From positions 1 to 50,993 of the forward strand of contig CAZOKH010000014.1 in the NCBI GenBank assembly GCA_964580315.1: a stretch of DNA of 50,993 nt, written 5' to 3'. How positions within the stretch are numbered: position 1 is the first letter of the stretch; every line of letters starts with the position of its first letter. Positions 23,973 through 32,963 of this stretch are shown one piece after another. A program made the translations under genes and the position numbers. The notes beneath the pieces are model-generated. The model was not told the DNA's origin, did no database searches, and worked only from the letters and a program-made list of their open reading frames with translations. This DNA is from CAZOKH01 sp964580315. GTDB lineage: Bacteria; Chloroflexota; Anaerolineae; Anaerolineales; Anaerolineaceae.

Positions 23973-24828
23973 ATTCATCTTTCTTTCTATCATCTGGGGC
24001 ACATCCTATTTATGGATAAAGCTGGCGGTCCGCGAGGTGGGTCCGTTCACCGTGGTGATGTATCGTCTATTGTTTGCACTGATTGGATTGACAATCATCA
24101 TCAGGTTGCGGCGCACAAACTTACCAACGCGCCGTTTCTGGCTGGCTTTCCTGGCACTGGGTTTTTTCAACCTGGCAATGCCATTCATCTTGATCACCTG
24201 GGCTGAAAAAACCATACCCTCAGGCCTGGTAGCCGTGCTGATGAGCGCCAATCCGCTTTTCACTTTCATCATGGCGGCTTTTTTGCTGCCGGAGGAACGT
24301 TTGACCGGCATACGCATCCTGGGCACCTTAATCGGTTTCTGCGGCGTCATCGTCCTGCTTTCCAGCAAGTTAGACGCCTCTGCGCACATGGATTTGATCA
24401 GTATGGTGATGGTATTGATTGCAGCCTTCGGCTATGCCATCAGCGGCATCATTGCCCGAAAATTTACAGTAGGATTGGATTCTTCCATGCAGGCCTGGGG
24501 GCAATCAATCATGGCATTCATAATGATATTGCCACTTACTTTGGTTTTCGAATCTCCGATAGAAATTCCACAGCTTCCGCTCACATGGATTGCCCTTATC
24601 AGCCTTGGATTGCTGTGCACTTGCGCGGCTCATACGTTATACTTTGATCTGGTTCCCGAGATCGGCGCTTCAGGCACAGCGTTGATCGCATATATTCAAC
24701 CCCTGATCTCCGTTTTGCTTGGCATCCTTTTCCTTGCAGAACAACCTACCCTGCAGTTGGCTTTCGGTGGATCATTTATCATCGCCGGGGTCATTCTGGC
24801 AAATTCAAAAAAGGATTCGCATGTCTGA
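23950..24828 (+). CDS. EamA/DMT family transporter
   Basis: A 292-residue integral membrane protein with about ten transmembrane helices in two homologous halves (EamA repeats). FIFLSIIWGTSYLWIKLAV and AVLMSANPLFTFIMAAFLLPEER in the first half are repeated in kind by TALIAYIQPLISVLLGILFLAEQ in the second. These proteins export or import small metabolites; the substrate cannot be told. The only plausible start is TTG at 23950, inside the last codons of ogt; the first in-frame ATG would remove the first helix. The 3' end overlaps era by 8 nt. Confidence 0.88.
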   Translation: MSTKCWAKFIFLSIIWGTSYLWIKLAVREVGPFTVVMYRLLFALIGLTIIIRLRRTNLPTRRFWLAFLALGFFNLAMPFILITWAEKTIPSGLVAVLMSANPLFTFIMAAFLLPEERLTGIRILGTLIGFCGVIVLLSSKLDASAHMDLISMVMVLIAAFGYAISGIIARKFTVGLDSSMQAWGQSIMAFIMILPLTLVFESPIEIPQLPLTWIALISLGLLCTCAAHTLYFDLVPEIGASGTALIAYIQPLISVLLGILFLAEQPTLQLAFGGSFIIAGVILANSKKDSHV

Positions 24829-25738
24829 ATCACTTCCATATAAATCGGGTTATGTTGCCGTGGTCGGCCGCCCCAATACCGGCAAATCAACCTTAATCAA
24901 CGCTTTGATGGCGCAAAAAATTGCCGCGGTGAGCCCGCGCCCGCAAACCACCCGCCGCACCCAGTTGGGCATACTCACCCTACCGCAGGCGCAAATCATC
25001 CTGGTCGATACCCCCGGGCTGCACATTCCGCACCACAAGCTGGGCGAAAGTATGAACCAGGCAGCCGCCGAATCACTGCAAGATGCCGACCTGGTGTTGT
25101 GGCTGGTGGATGCCAGTGAAAAACCCACCGAAGAAGATGTGTTAATTGCGCAGCGGTTGATCCAAAACCCTCCGCATTGTCCCATCCTGATTGGCTTGAA
25201 CAAGACAGACAAAATCTCTGGCGAGCAGTTGGACGAACGTCAGGCCAATTTTCAAGCTTTTTTACCCTCCGCAAAAACCATCCGGCTGTCCGCCGTCACC
25301 GGACGCGGGCTGCCCGAATTGCAGCAAATTATGATTGACGCCCTGCCGGAGGGCGAGCCCTTCTTTGATGAAGAGCTTGTCACCGACCTGATGGAAAAAG
25401 AAATTGCCACCGAGCTGATCCGCGAAGCGGCGCTGCTGCACTTGCGCGATGAAGTGCCGCATGCCCTGGCGGTGCGCATTGACGAGTTCCGCGAACGCAG
25501 CGAAGAGATGGCTTATATTGCCGCCACTCTTTTCATTGAAAAAGACACCCAGAAGGGCATTGTCATTGGCAAAGGCGGCGAAATGCTCAAACGCATTGGC
25601 GTCACCGCCCGGCAGGAAATTGAAGCCATGAGCGGGCGCAAGGTTTACCTGGAATTGCGCGTTAAGGTGAGAAAAAACTGGCGCAACAGCCCCGACTCGC
25701 TGCACCAGTTTGGCTACGATCTACCCAAAAAACGCTGA
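24821..25738 (+). CDS. era: GTPase Era
   Basis: A 305-residue GTPase that binds the 3' end of 16S rRNA and helps assemble the 30S subunit. G1 GRPNTGKST (residues 16-24), G2 region TRRTQLGI, G3 DTPGLH, G4 NKTD and a C-terminal KH domain with VIGKGGEMLKRIGVTARQEIE are present. The ATG at 24821 lies within the end of the upstream gene with AAAGGA seven bases before it; a longer frame from 24719 is a shadow. Confidence 0.96.
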   Translation: MSESLPYKSGYVAVVGRPNTGKSTLINALMAQKIAAVSPRPQTTRRTQLGILTLPQAQIILVDTPGLHIPHHKLGESMNQAAAESLQDADLVLWLVDASEKPTEEDVLIAQRLIQNPPHCPILIGLNKTDKISGEQLDERQANFQAFLPSAKTIRLSAVTGRGLPELQQIMIDALPEGEPFFDEELVTDLMEKEIATELIREAALLHLRDEVPHALAVRIDEFRERSEEMAYIAATLFIEKDTQKGIVIGKGGEMLKRIGVTARQEIEAMSGRKVYLELRVKVRKNWRNSPDSLHQFGYDLPKKR

Positions 25739-25741
25739 AAT

Positions 25742-26662
25742 TTATTGGGCTTGCAGCGGACGGAAGCCTTCTCCCAGGGCTTCATTGGCTTGCCCCACCA
25801 CCATGAACGCCTGCGGATCAATCTCCTGCACCATCGACTTGATCTGGTTAACCTCCGAACGGGTGACTACGCAATATAAAACCCGGCGTTCCACGCCGGT
25901 ATAGGCGCCCACGCCCTGCAAAAAGGTTACCCCTCTTTCCAGATTTTGCATAATCTGGTCGGCAACCGCTTCCGGCTGGCTGGTGATCACCATGATCGAA
26001 CGGTAGATACCGCCGCCCTCAGAAACCGCCTCGGCCGCCAACCCGCTGACATAAATCACAATCAAGCCATACAGGGCGCGTTCCCAGCCAAAAGCAAAAC
26101 CGCCCGCCAGCACCACCAGGGTATCGGTCAGCATGTAAGCCTGCGAGATGGAAACCCCTCCGCGGTGATGCAAAATGAGCCCCAGGATGTCGCTGCCGCC
26201 GCTGGTGCCTTTGCCGCGGTAAACCAAACCCAGACCAACGCCGTATAACAGCCCGCCGTAGATGGAATTCAACACCAGGTCATTCACCACTCCCTGTTCA
26301 GGCATAAACCAGGCCAGTAACTCGACCAACAGTGAGAAAACAAGAATGGCGCCAGCCGTGCGAATAGCAAATCTTGCGCCCCCCAGGTAACGCCATCCCA
26401 GGACAAATAAAGGAACGTTGCCCAGCAAAACAAACATACCAATGGGAAAATTGGTGTAGTAATTGACAATTTGCCCGGCGCCGCTCACGCCGCCGCTCAC
26501 CAGCAGGGCAGGCACCAGGAACAAACGCATGGCAATCGCCTGTACCAGCACACCCAGCACAAGAAAAAGATAATCTTGAATAATTTCCCAGGAAAATGCC
26601 GGAAATCCCTGCGAAGCAGGCTTTAACGGTGGGGTGAGGGCGGTTTTGGATGTGTTGCTCAT
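25742..26662 (-). CDS. YitT family membrane protein (DUF161 plus DUF2179)
   Basis: A 306-residue membrane protein with five or six N-terminal helices (about 28-215), including GGVSGAGQIVNYYTNFPIG and GKGTSGGSDILGLILHHR, and a soluble C-terminal DUF2179 domain (about 225-300) with VITSQPEAVADQIM and RRVLYCVVTRSEVNQIKSMVQEIDPQAF. Function unknown; members are common in Firmicutes and Chloroflexi. Its start overlaps the stop of the upstream gene as ATGA, so the two are co-transcribed. It converges with era, 3 nt between stops. Confidence 0.9.
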   Translation of the reverse strand: MSNTSKTALTPPLKPASQGFPAFSWEIIQDYLFLVLGVLVQAIAMRLFLVPALLVSGGVSGAGQIVNYYTNFPIGMFVLLGNVPLFVLGWRYLGGARFAIRTAGAILVFSLLVELLAWFMPEQGVVNDLVLNSIYGGLLYGVGLGLVYRGKGTSGGSDILGLILHHRGGVSISQAYMLTDTLVVLAGGFAFGWERALYGLIVIYVSGLAAEAVSEGGGIYRSIMVITSQPEAVADQIMQNLERGVTFLQGVGAYTGVERRVLYCVVTRSEVNQIKSMVQEIDPQAFMVVGQANEALGEGFRPLQAQ

Positions 26663-27474
26663 GGTTTCTCTCCTGATTTCGGCTTTGCCCTGCCAGACTG
26701 CCAGAACCCCACCGCAGCCGCCAGGATCAAGGTCAATCCAAGCAAACCAAGCGCCCAGGGCAGTTTTTCAGATAACGCCGTTTCAATTGCCAGCGACTGG
26801 TGAACCGGTTGTGAAGATTGCACCGGGTACAGATTCAAATCTGGCTGGCTGTCCGGCTTCTCATATTTAATGGAAAAACTCAACAATTGCCCGACAGGCG
26901 CTTCACCCACAACCGCGGTGTAGTACGCCAGGCCTTCCGAATTTGCAGGACCGGCGAGGAATCCTTGCGGCGTGGCATCCAACCCTTCAGACCGCAAAGG
27001 CTGCTTCAGGTGAACGGCCATTGATTTTACAGCATAATCACCGTGCCACACAAAATCAAATCGCCGCCAATTGTCGTGGTGAACAAGGCGCGGGTCGTAA
27101 TATTCCAGTTGAACCACCGAAGACCTTGCCAGGAAATCGATGCGCAGCCAGTCGTCTTCAACAGTGGTTGTGTAATCCAGGTTGTACAACATGCCGTCCA
27201 CATCCTGCATCGCCACTGAAAACGGCTCGCCAGCTTCACGCGGAATGCGCAGCGATAATTCCACCGGCAGCGGCGTTTCGCTCGAAATTTTGATCTGAAA
27301 GATCACCAGCATTTCGGGGCGGTCGAATTCAGGCCACAATTGCACCTCCAGCGAATCGAAGACGATCTGGCTTTGCGCGCTGGTTGATTGCAAAGGCAGC
27401 AGGCTGATCGTTAATGCCAGCCCTAGCAGCCATGCAAAGTGCAGCCCTTTAAAAAGATGTGAACTCAGAAACAT
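26659..27474 (-). CDS. Secreted, C-terminally anchored protein of unknown function
   Basis: A 271-residue protein with a signal peptide (basic start, hydrophobic core, likely cleavage after STSA at about residue 34), a beta-rich extracytoplasmic domain (about 35-225; DSLEVQLWPEFDRPEMLVIF, VELSLRIPREAGEPF, WLRIDF, RFDFVWHGDYAV), and a transmembrane helix near residues 238-260 followed by a basic tail. I do not recognise the domain. The ATG at 27474 is preferred because it begins a clean signal peptide; an in-frame start at 27510 is possible. It overlaps the YitT-like gene by four bases. Confidence 0.75.
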   Translation of the reverse strand: MFLSSHLFKGLHFAWLLGLALTISLLPLQSTSAQSQIVFDSLEVQLWPEFDRPEMLVIFQIKISSETPLPVELSLRIPREAGEPFSVAMQDVDGMLYNLDYTTTVEDDWLRIDFLARSSVVQLEYYDPRLVHHDNWRRFDFVWHGDYAVKSMAVHLKQPLRSEGLDATPQGFLAGPANSEGLAYYTAVVGEAPVGQLLSFSIKYEKPDSQPDLNLYPVQSSQPVHQSLAIETALSEKLPWALGLLGLTLILAAAVGFWQSGRAKPKSGEKP

Positions 27475-27534
27475 ACAGCCAATCTTAACACATTCTTTTA
27501 ACCGGCGCACTTAATAAAATATCCTGATTTTTGG

Positions 27535-27598
27535 TATGATTGACAGGTTGATGAAACTGGTCGAACGGAATGGATTTTCCAACTATTCCGGCTATAAT
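27535..27598 (+). promoter_or_regulatory. Promoter-like boxes upstream of the adenosine deaminase gene
   Basis: Two -10-like boxes: TGG-TATGAT (TATGAT at 27535-27540, extended type) and TATAAT at 27593-27598, 33 bp before the ATG. Neither has a convincing -35. Confidence 0.45.
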
Positions 27599-27630
27599 CA
27601 AGCTTATTCGTTTACAAAACAGGTTGCTGC

Positions 27631-28665
27631 ATGGATTGGTACGAACCTTCACCTACACTTCAAAAATACCAGAAACTGCCCAAAGTTGAACTGCACCGCC
27701 ACCTGGAAGGGTCGCTGCGGCTAAGTACCCTGCAAGAGATTGCACAGCAGTTCAATCTTCCACTGCCGCACGACGGCAGCCTTTCAGCCCTGGTGCAAAT
27801 TCAGCGCAGCGAACCGCTCACCTTTGCCAATTTTTTATCCAAATTTACTCCCCTGCGCCAGTTTTACCAGTCGCCCGAGATCATCAGCCGCGTGGTGCGT
27901 GAAGCAATTGAAGACGCCGCTGCCGATCACATTCTTCACCTGGAAATGCGCTTTACCCCGGTGGCGCTTAGCCGCGTGCGCAGCTTTGACCTGGCCGAAG
28001 TGATGGACTGGGTGATTGAAAGCGCCGCCCGCGCCAGCCGAGATTTTGGCATCAGTGTCAGCCTGATTACCAGCATCAACCGCCACGAAAGCGTGGAACT
28101 GGCTGAACAGGTGGTTGACCGGGCCATTGAACGGCGCGCTGCCGGCATTGTCGCCCTCGATCTGGCAGGCAATGAAGCCGAATTTTCAGCCTTGCCTTTT
28201 TCCAATCTATTCAAAGAAGCCAAACGCGCCGGTTTGTCCATCACCGTGCACGCCGGCGAATGGAACGGGGCGCAGAATGTACGCGAAGCCCTTGAGGTGT
28301 TGGAAGCTGACCGCATTGGTCATGGTGTGCGTGTGCTGGAAGATGCTTCTGTGGTTTCGCTGGCGCGTGAACGAGGCGCGGTGTTTGAAACCTGTCTCAC
28401 CAGCAACTTGCAATCCGGCGTCATCTCTGCGCCGGGTGCACATCCGCTGCGCGCCATGCTTGACGCCGGTTTGAACATCACCCTCAACACCGATGACCCG
28501 GGGATTTCAGGTATCACCCTCAGCGATGAATTGCGCCTGGCGGTGGATATCCTGCAAATCAACCAGGCTGAATTGAACGCCATGACGCTGAATGCCGCCC
28601 GGGGCAGTTTTTTACCGGCAGAACAAAAAAATAAACTCATTCAAAAACTGGAAGAAGTTTTTTAA
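27631..28665 (+). CDS. add: Adenosine deaminase
   Basis: A 344-residue metal-dependent TIM-barrel deaminase that converts adenosine to inosine in purine salvage. Metal and substrate motifs: LPKVELHRHLEGSLR near the N-terminus, EMRFTP, ITVHAGEWNG, DRIGHGVRVLED, CLTSNLQSG and LNTDDPGISG. Complete for the family. A related adenine or aminofutalosine deaminase function cannot be excluded. surE follows after 37 nt. Confidence 0.9.
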   Translation: MDWYEPSPTLQKYQKLPKVELHRHLEGSLRLSTLQEIAQQFNLPLPHDGSLSALVQIQRSEPLTFANFLSKFTPLRQFYQSPEIISRVVREAIEDAAADHILHLEMRFTPVALSRVRSFDLAEVMDWVIESAARASRDFGISVSLITSINRHESVELAEQVVDRAIERRAAGIVALDLAGNEAEFSALPFSNLFKEAKRAGLSITVHAGEWNGAQNVREALEVLEADRIGHGVRVLEDASVVSLARERGAVFETCLTSNLQSGVISAPGAHPLRAMLDAGLNITLNTDDPGISGITLSDELRLAVDILQINQAELNAMTLNAARGSFLPAEQKNKLIQKLEEVF

Positions 28666-28702
28666 CGGTATCCCGCAACGCTTTACATTTTGAGGTAGAT
28701 TT

Positions 28703-29473
28703 ATGCATGTCTTAATTACCAACGACGACGGTGTGCTGGCCCCGGGAATCCTTGCCCTGGCCCAATCGCTGCGTGAAATTGCACAAGTGACCGTCTTTGC
28801 CCCCAATCGCGGCTGGTCCACCGCCGGTCACAGCAAAACGCTGCATCGTCCCCTTCGCGCTTATGAAGTTACCCTGGAAGACGGCACCTCTGCCATCACT
28901 ACAGACGGTTCACCTTCAGATTGCGTGGGGCTGGCTGTGCTGGGGGTGGTGAAAGAACCCATCGACCTGGTAGTGTCTGGCATTAACAATGTTTCCAACA
29001 TGGGAGATGACCTTACCTATTCCGGCACGGTTACCGCCGCCATGGAAGGCGCCATCGCAGGCATTCCTGCCGTCGCTTTCTCACTCGACGGTCCGCAAAA
29101 GCCACTGGGTGTAAACGATTTTCGAACGGCAGCAAACTTCGCCCGGCAGGTTGTCCGCCAGGTTTCCAACCGCGGCCTTCCGCCCGGCATTCTGCTCAGC
29201 GTGAATATTCCCTTCCTCCCGGCAGAACAAATTAATGGTTTTCGCATTACACACCTGGGAAAACGAGATTACCATGATGTTCTTGTCAGCCGTGAAGACC
29301 CGCGCGGAAACCCCTATTACTGGATTGGCGGAAGTGCGCCCACCAGTATTTATGAAGATGGATCGGATGTCAATGCTGTGCGCGATGGTTACGTTTCCAT
29401 CACCCCACTGCACCTCGACTTAACCGCCTACCACTTCCTGGATGACCTGAACCAGTGGAACTGGAAAGAATAG
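28703..29473 (+). CDS. surE: 5'-nucleotidase SurE
   Basis: A 256-residue nucleoside monophosphate phosphatase. Metal-binding residues are in place: Asp8 and Asp9 in LITNDDG, Ser39 in NRGWSTAGHS and Asn95 in VSGINNVSNMG. YSGTVTAAMEGAIAGIPAVAFSL is another signature. TGAGGT lies upstream of the ATG. Its position after adenosine deaminase suggests shared nucleotide salvage. Confidence 0.95.
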   Translation: MHVLITNDDGVLAPGILALAQSLREIAQVTVFAPNRGWSTAGHSKTLHRPLRAYEVTLEDGTSAITTDGSPSDCVGLAVLGVVKEPIDLVVSGINNVSNMGDDLTYSGTVTAAMEGAIAGIPAVAFSLDGPQKPLGVNDFRTAANFARQVVRQVSNRGLPPGILLSVNIPFLPAEQINGFRITHLGKRDYHDVLVSREDPRGNPYYWIGGSAPTSIYEDGSDVNAVRDGYVSITPLHLDLTAYHFLDDLNQWNWKE

Positions 29474-29498
29474 CAGAAATCAAGAAAGAAATCAGCCT

Positions 29499-30158
29499 GT
29501 GAAACATTCCTTCTTTTCTTCTGTAATCAACGCCGTGTTTGCCGTGATTCTGTTCAGCCTGGCAGCCGTTTTTCCTGTTTCAGCCGGGCAGGCCGATGCC
29601 ACCCCTCCCGCTCCGCTTAGAACTCCCACCCACACGGTTGAACCCACCATTACCGAAACCAGGCGCGTCGTCCAGGCTAAGGGTGAAATCACCGCCACGG
29701 TTGAAGAACCCAAAGTGGTCACACTCACCGCCATGCCCGATGGTTCAATTGTTCACCAGGTTGCCAAAGGCGTCACCCTGTGGGATCTGGCAATTGCCTA
29801 CGGTTTGCGCGTTGATGAACTGGTCACATTCAACAGGCTTTCTCCCAGCAATCCGGTAATTTACGAAGGGCAAAATGTAATCATCCAGCCTTCTTTTACC
29901 CCCACCAAGACCGCCACCATCACCAACACCCCGCCGCCGCCCACCCGCACCCCGCGTCCCACCCTGTCGCCGCGCCCCACGCAGTCCACACGCACACCGC
30001 AGCCCACTTTCACAGCCACAACCCCGCCGCTCTTACCTGAAATTCCCTCACTGGAAGGCATCAGCCGGCGCAGCCTGGCAATTACCATCATTATTGTCAG
30101 CGCCCTGGGTTTGCTCATCCTGTTCGCTCTGGGACCGCACGGGAAAAACCAGCCCTGA
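29499..30158 (+). CDS. LysM domain protein with Thr/Pro stalk and C-terminal anchor
   Basis: A 219-residue envelope protein starting with GTG. A signal peptide (about 1-28) is followed by a Thr/Glu-rich region, one LysM domain (about 84-130; VHQVAKGVTLWDLAIAYGL, VDELVTFNRLSPSN, GQNVIIQPS), a Thr/Pro-rich stalk (about 132-180), and a C-terminal transmembrane helix (about 190-210) with a short basic tail. LysM binds N-acetylglucosamine polymers such as peptidoglycan, so the protein probably links membrane and wall. The following CAP protein repeats the LysM-stalk-anchor part. Confidence 0.85.
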   Translation: MKHSFFSSVINAVFAVILFSLAAVFPVSAGQADATPPAPLRTPTHTVEPTITETRRVVQAKGEITATVEEPKVVTLTAMPDGSIVHQVAKGVTLWDLAIAYGLRVDELVTFNRLSPSNPVIYEGQNVIIQPSFTPTKTATITNTPPPPTRTPRPTLSPRPTQSTRTPQPTFTATTPPLLPEIPSLEGISRRSLAITIIIVSALGLLILFALGPHGKNQP

Positions 30159-30187
30159 TCCTGTGAATAGGATCTGAATCGGGCTTT
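30151..30187 (+). terminator. Possible weak terminator after the LysM gene
   Basis: Nested arms AGCCC/GGGCT (30151, 30181) and GATCCT/AGGATC (30157, 30169) with an asymmetric internal loop, followed by only three T. The stem includes the stop codon. Confidence 0.35.
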
Positions 30188-30202
30188 ATCAAAAAGCAAG
30201 GG

Positions 30203-30208
30203 TATAAT
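30203..30208 (+). promoter_or_regulatory. -10 box of the CAP-LysM gene
   Basis: TATAAT 16 bp before the ATG at 30225; the predicted mRNA leader is about 10 nt or less, too short for a normal ribosome site, and none is seen. Confidence 0.6.
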
Positions 30209-30224
30209 TGCACCCGCAAAGCGT

Positions 30225-31217
30225 ATGAAGAAATTTTCTTTTGTTTTCCTGGCTGCCGTTCTGGTAGTTTTCTTTTCCCTGCCGTTTGCCCATCACAATG
30301 TGCAGGCAGGCCCATCTGACGCATATGATTTGATCACCAAGGTCAATGGCCTGCGCACAGCCAATGGTTTACCCGCGCTTGAAGTCGATCCCATCCTGAT
30401 GAGCACAGCTCAATATACCGCTGAGTATATGGCTTCGACGAAAATATGCGCCCACATGGGCGGCGTTCGCGAACGGGTCATCGCAGCCGGATACGGCGGC
30501 GGCGCCAATGCCTTCGCCACCGAAAACATTTCCTGCGGCCCCAAAACCACCGACCAGGCTGTATATGAAGACTGGGCTGATGAAATGCACATGATTCCCA
30601 TGACCGATGGCAATTACAGGCATATCGGCGCCGGTGTGGTTGATATTGACGGGTATATGTATTACGTGGTGCATGCGGCTTACCCCAGCGGCGGAAGTTA
30701 TACCCCTTCCAGCGGCAGTGTGGTAAATACCACCACCAGCGGTGGCAACGTAATTTCTACAGTTGGAATAATTAAAGCAGTCGTCACTGCCACACCGGCT
30801 GATGACGGCTCTGTAACCCACGAGGTTCAAGCCGGGCAATCAGCCTGGAGCATTGCCATTGCCTACGGGATCAAAATTGCCGATATCGCCAACCTGAACG
30901 GCTTGCCCACCGCCAACCCGGTTTTGCAATTGGGGCAAAAGCTGCTGATCAAACCTTCTTATACCCCCACCATGACCGGGCAGGCAACCGCCACTTCAGA
31001 CCTTCCCACTGAAACCCCGCAGCCCAGCAGCACACCGCGCCCCACTGAACCGCCCCCCACGCCAACCATTACGCCGACCCCCACCCGGCAGCCGCTTTTA
31101 CCTGCCATTCAATTGAGCAACGAAAGCGGCGTCGGGCTGATCATCGTACTGGTGTGCGGCGCGGGATTGGCGGTTATTATGATCACCACTCTGCGCAGCA
31201 ACAAAAATCAAATCTGA
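30225..31217 (+). CDS. CAP-domain and LysM protein with Thr/Pro stalk and C-terminal anchor
   Basis: A 330-residue envelope protein. Signal peptide (1-28, ending NVQAG), CAP/SCP domain (about 32-150; VNGLRTANGLPALEVDPILMS, STKICAHMGG with a conserved His, ATENISCG, HIGAGVVDIDGYMYYVVHA), a Ser/Thr linker, one LysM (about 202-246; HEVQAGQSAWSIAIAYGIK), a Thr/Pro stalk with TPTP repeats, and a transmembrane helix near 303-320. The C-terminal half is paralogous to the preceding LysM protein. CAP proteins have unclear, sometimes lipid- or wall-related roles. The 3' end overlaps cysE, on the other strand, by 10 nt. Confidence 0.87.
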   Translation: MKKFSFVFLAAVLVVFFSLPFAHHNVQAGPSDAYDLITKVNGLRTANGLPALEVDPILMSTAQYTAEYMASTKICAHMGGVRERVIAAGYGGGANAFATENISCGPKTTDQAVYEDWADEMHMIPMTDGNYRHIGAGVVDIDGYMYYVVHAAYPSGGSYTPSSGSVVNTTTSGGNVISTVGIIKAVVTATPADDGSVTHEVQAGQSAWSIAIAYGIKIADIANLNGLPTANPVLQLGQKLLIKPSYTPTMTGQATATSDLPTETPQPSSTPRPTEPPPTPTITPTPTRQPLLPAIQLSNESGVGLIIVLVCGAGLAVIMITTLRSNKNQI

Positions 31218-31942
31218 TAATCCTCTCCATGCCACATGCCGTGATCGGGCGGGTGCAGCACAGGCAAGCGTTCATCGTCGTCCTGATCTTCATGTTCAAG
31301 AACATGCTCGCGGAAATGCCGTTCCAATGCTTCCAGGCGCATCATCACTGTGGTCAGTGATTCACCAATGGTATCGGGCAAATTGTTGTGATTCAGGTCT
31401 GGGCCGGTGGTGCGCGGTTTGCTGCGCTGCACAATTTGACCCGGCACCCCCACCACCACCGAGTTTTCAGGTACAGGCTTCACCACCACGGCGTTGGCGC
31501 CAATTCGGCTGCAATTGCCAATGGTGATAGCCCCCAGCACCTTGGCGCCGGCGCCAACCACCACCCGGTCGCCCAGGGTGGGATGGCGTTTGCCTTTTTC
31601 CAGGCTCACACCTCCCAGGGTAACCCCGTGATACAGCGTCACATCGTTGCCCACTTCGGCTGTTTCACCAATCACCACCCCCATGCCGTGATCAATAAAA
31701 AAGCGCTTGCCAATTTTTGCCCCGGGGTGAATTTCAATGCCGGTGAAGCCGCGGGTGAGTTGTGAGATGATGCGCGCCGGCAATTTCAAATTATGCCGCC
31801 AGAACCAGTGTGCAATGCGATATCCCCACACTGCGTGCACACCAGGATAGGTCAATAAAACTTCAAAACGGCTGCGGGCTGCCGGATCGCGGTTCAACGC
31901 CGCATCCAGGTCTTCCCGCATCAATTCCAATGTACCAGCCAT
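31208..31942 (-). CDS. cysE: Serine O-acetyltransferase
   Basis: A 244-residue left-handed beta-helix acetyltransferase that makes O-acetylserine for cysteine synthesis. FTGIEIHPGAKIGKRFFIDHGMGVVIGETAEVG and TLYHGVTLGGVSLEKGKRHPTLGD are the CysE signatures, with the catalytic histidine in DHGMG. The C-terminal tail (about 190-244) is unusually acidic and His-rich (EHVLEHEDQDDDE) and ends in ...YQI, similar in position and final Ile to the tail by which SAT binds CysK in other bacteria. The ATG at 31942 has AGAGGA upstream and lies 25 nt after cysK. O-acetylserine made here feeds CysK. Confidence 0.92.
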   Translation of the reverse strand: MAGTLELMREDLDAALNRDPAARSRFEVLLTYPGVHAVWGYRIAHWFWRHNLKLPARIISQLTRGFTGIEIHPGAKIGKRFFIDHGMGVVIGETAEVGNDVTLYHGVTLGGVSLEKGKRHPTLGDRVVVGAGAKVLGAITIGNCSRIGANAVVVKPVPENSVVVGVPGQIVQRSKPRTTGPDLNHNNLPDTIGESLTTVMMRLEALERHFREHVLEHEDQDDDERLPVLHPPDHGMWHGEDYQI

Positions 31943-31967
31943 GGTCTTGTTCCTCTCTTGTTCCTGT

Positions 31968-32900
31968 TCAATCAGCCAGCCCGGCATATAGATCTGTGCT
32001 CAGATAGCGTTCACCAAAGGAGGGGATGATTACCACAATGCGCTTGCCGGCCATTTCGGGGCGCTGCGCCACTTGCAGCGCCGCCCAGGTGGCTGCACCA
32101 GACGAAATGCCCACAAGCAGCCCCTCTTTTTGCGCCATCTCGCGCGCTGTTTGAAACGCATCTTCACCGCTCACCTGGATAACCTCATCGTAAATCCGGG
32201 TGTTGAGAGTCTGCGGCACAAACCCGGCGCCAATTCCCTGCAGGGGATGCGGGCCGCGCTGGCCGCCGGATAACACCGGCGAGGCTGCCGGCTCAACCGC
32301 GATGATGCGCATATCGGATCGCCGCGCTTTGAGCGCCTCGCCAATGCCGGTGATGGTGCCGCCGGTGCCCACGCCAGCCACCAGGGCGTCCACCTTTCCA
32401 TCTGTATCGCGCCAAATTTCTTCGGCAGTGGTGCGGCGGTGAATTTCAGGATTGGCCGGGTTTTCAAACTGCTGCGGCATGTAATACCGCGCATCGGAAG
32501 CCACCAGTTCTTCGGCTCTTTTAATCGCGCCGCCAATACCTTCGCTTCCGGGCGTCAAAATCAATTCAGCGCCATAGGCGCGCAGCAGCACACGCCGCTC
32601 GCGGCTCATGGTTTCGGGCATCACAATCACGCAGCGGTAACCGCGCGCCGCGCAAACCATCGCCAGACCAATGCCGGTGTTTCCACTGGTCGGCTCGACA
32701 ATGATGGAATCGCAGGTCAATTTACCCTGTTTTTCAGCGGCATCCAGCATGGCGCTGGCAATGCGGTCTTTCACACTGTGAGCAGGGTTGAAAAATTCCA
32801 GTTTCACAACAATCTCCGCCCGGCTTCCCTGGTTTATTCGATTTAACCGCACCAGCGGAGTGTTTCCAATTAATTCGGTGACATCTTTTGCAATTTTCAT
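31968..32900 (-). CDS. cysK: Cysteine synthase A
   Basis: A 310-residue PLP enzyme that converts O-acetylserine and sulfide to cysteine. The Schiff-base Lys44 is in AHSVKDRIA, the phosphate/substrate loop is EPTSGNTGIGLA (about 69-80) and GVGTGGTITGIGEALK binds the PLP phosphate. HPLQGIGAGFVP and VGISSGAA are also family signatures. It is first in a cysK-cysE operon. A 200-nt leader upstream with a Cys-containing peptide and competing hairpins suggests cysteine-dependent attenuation. Confidence 0.95.
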   Translation of the reverse strand: MKIAKDVTELIGNTPLVRLNRINQGSRAEIVVKLEFFNPAHSVKDRIASAMLDAAEKQGKLTCDSIIVEPTSGNTGIGLAMVCAARGYRCVIVMPETMSRERRVLLRAYGAELILTPGSEGIGGAIKRAEELVASDARYYMPQQFENPANPEIHRRTTAEEIWRDTDGKVDALVAGVGTGGTITGIGEALKARRSDMRIIAVEPAASPVLSGGQRGPHPLQGIGAGFVPQTLNTRIYDEVIQVSGEDAFQTAREMAQKEGLLVGISSGAATWAALQVAQRPEMAGKRIVVIIPSFGERYLSTDLYAGLAD

Positions 32901-32931
32901 CGTTTTTCATCCTGGCAGCAAATTCTTAAAT

Positions 32932-32963
32932 AAAAACGACCAACTATCGCTCGCAGCGAATAG
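32932..32963 (-). terminator. Terminator-like hairpin of the cysK leader
   Basis: On the minus strand, CTATTCGCT (32963-32955) pairs with AGCGATAG (32951-32944) through eight pairs with one bulge; GGTCG and TTTTT (32936-32932) follow. The gap of seven bases before the T-run is longer than usual. The 5' arm CTATTC can instead pair with GAATAG (32999-32994), which would break this hairpin. It lies 31-63 nt before the cysK ATG. Confidence 0.5.
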
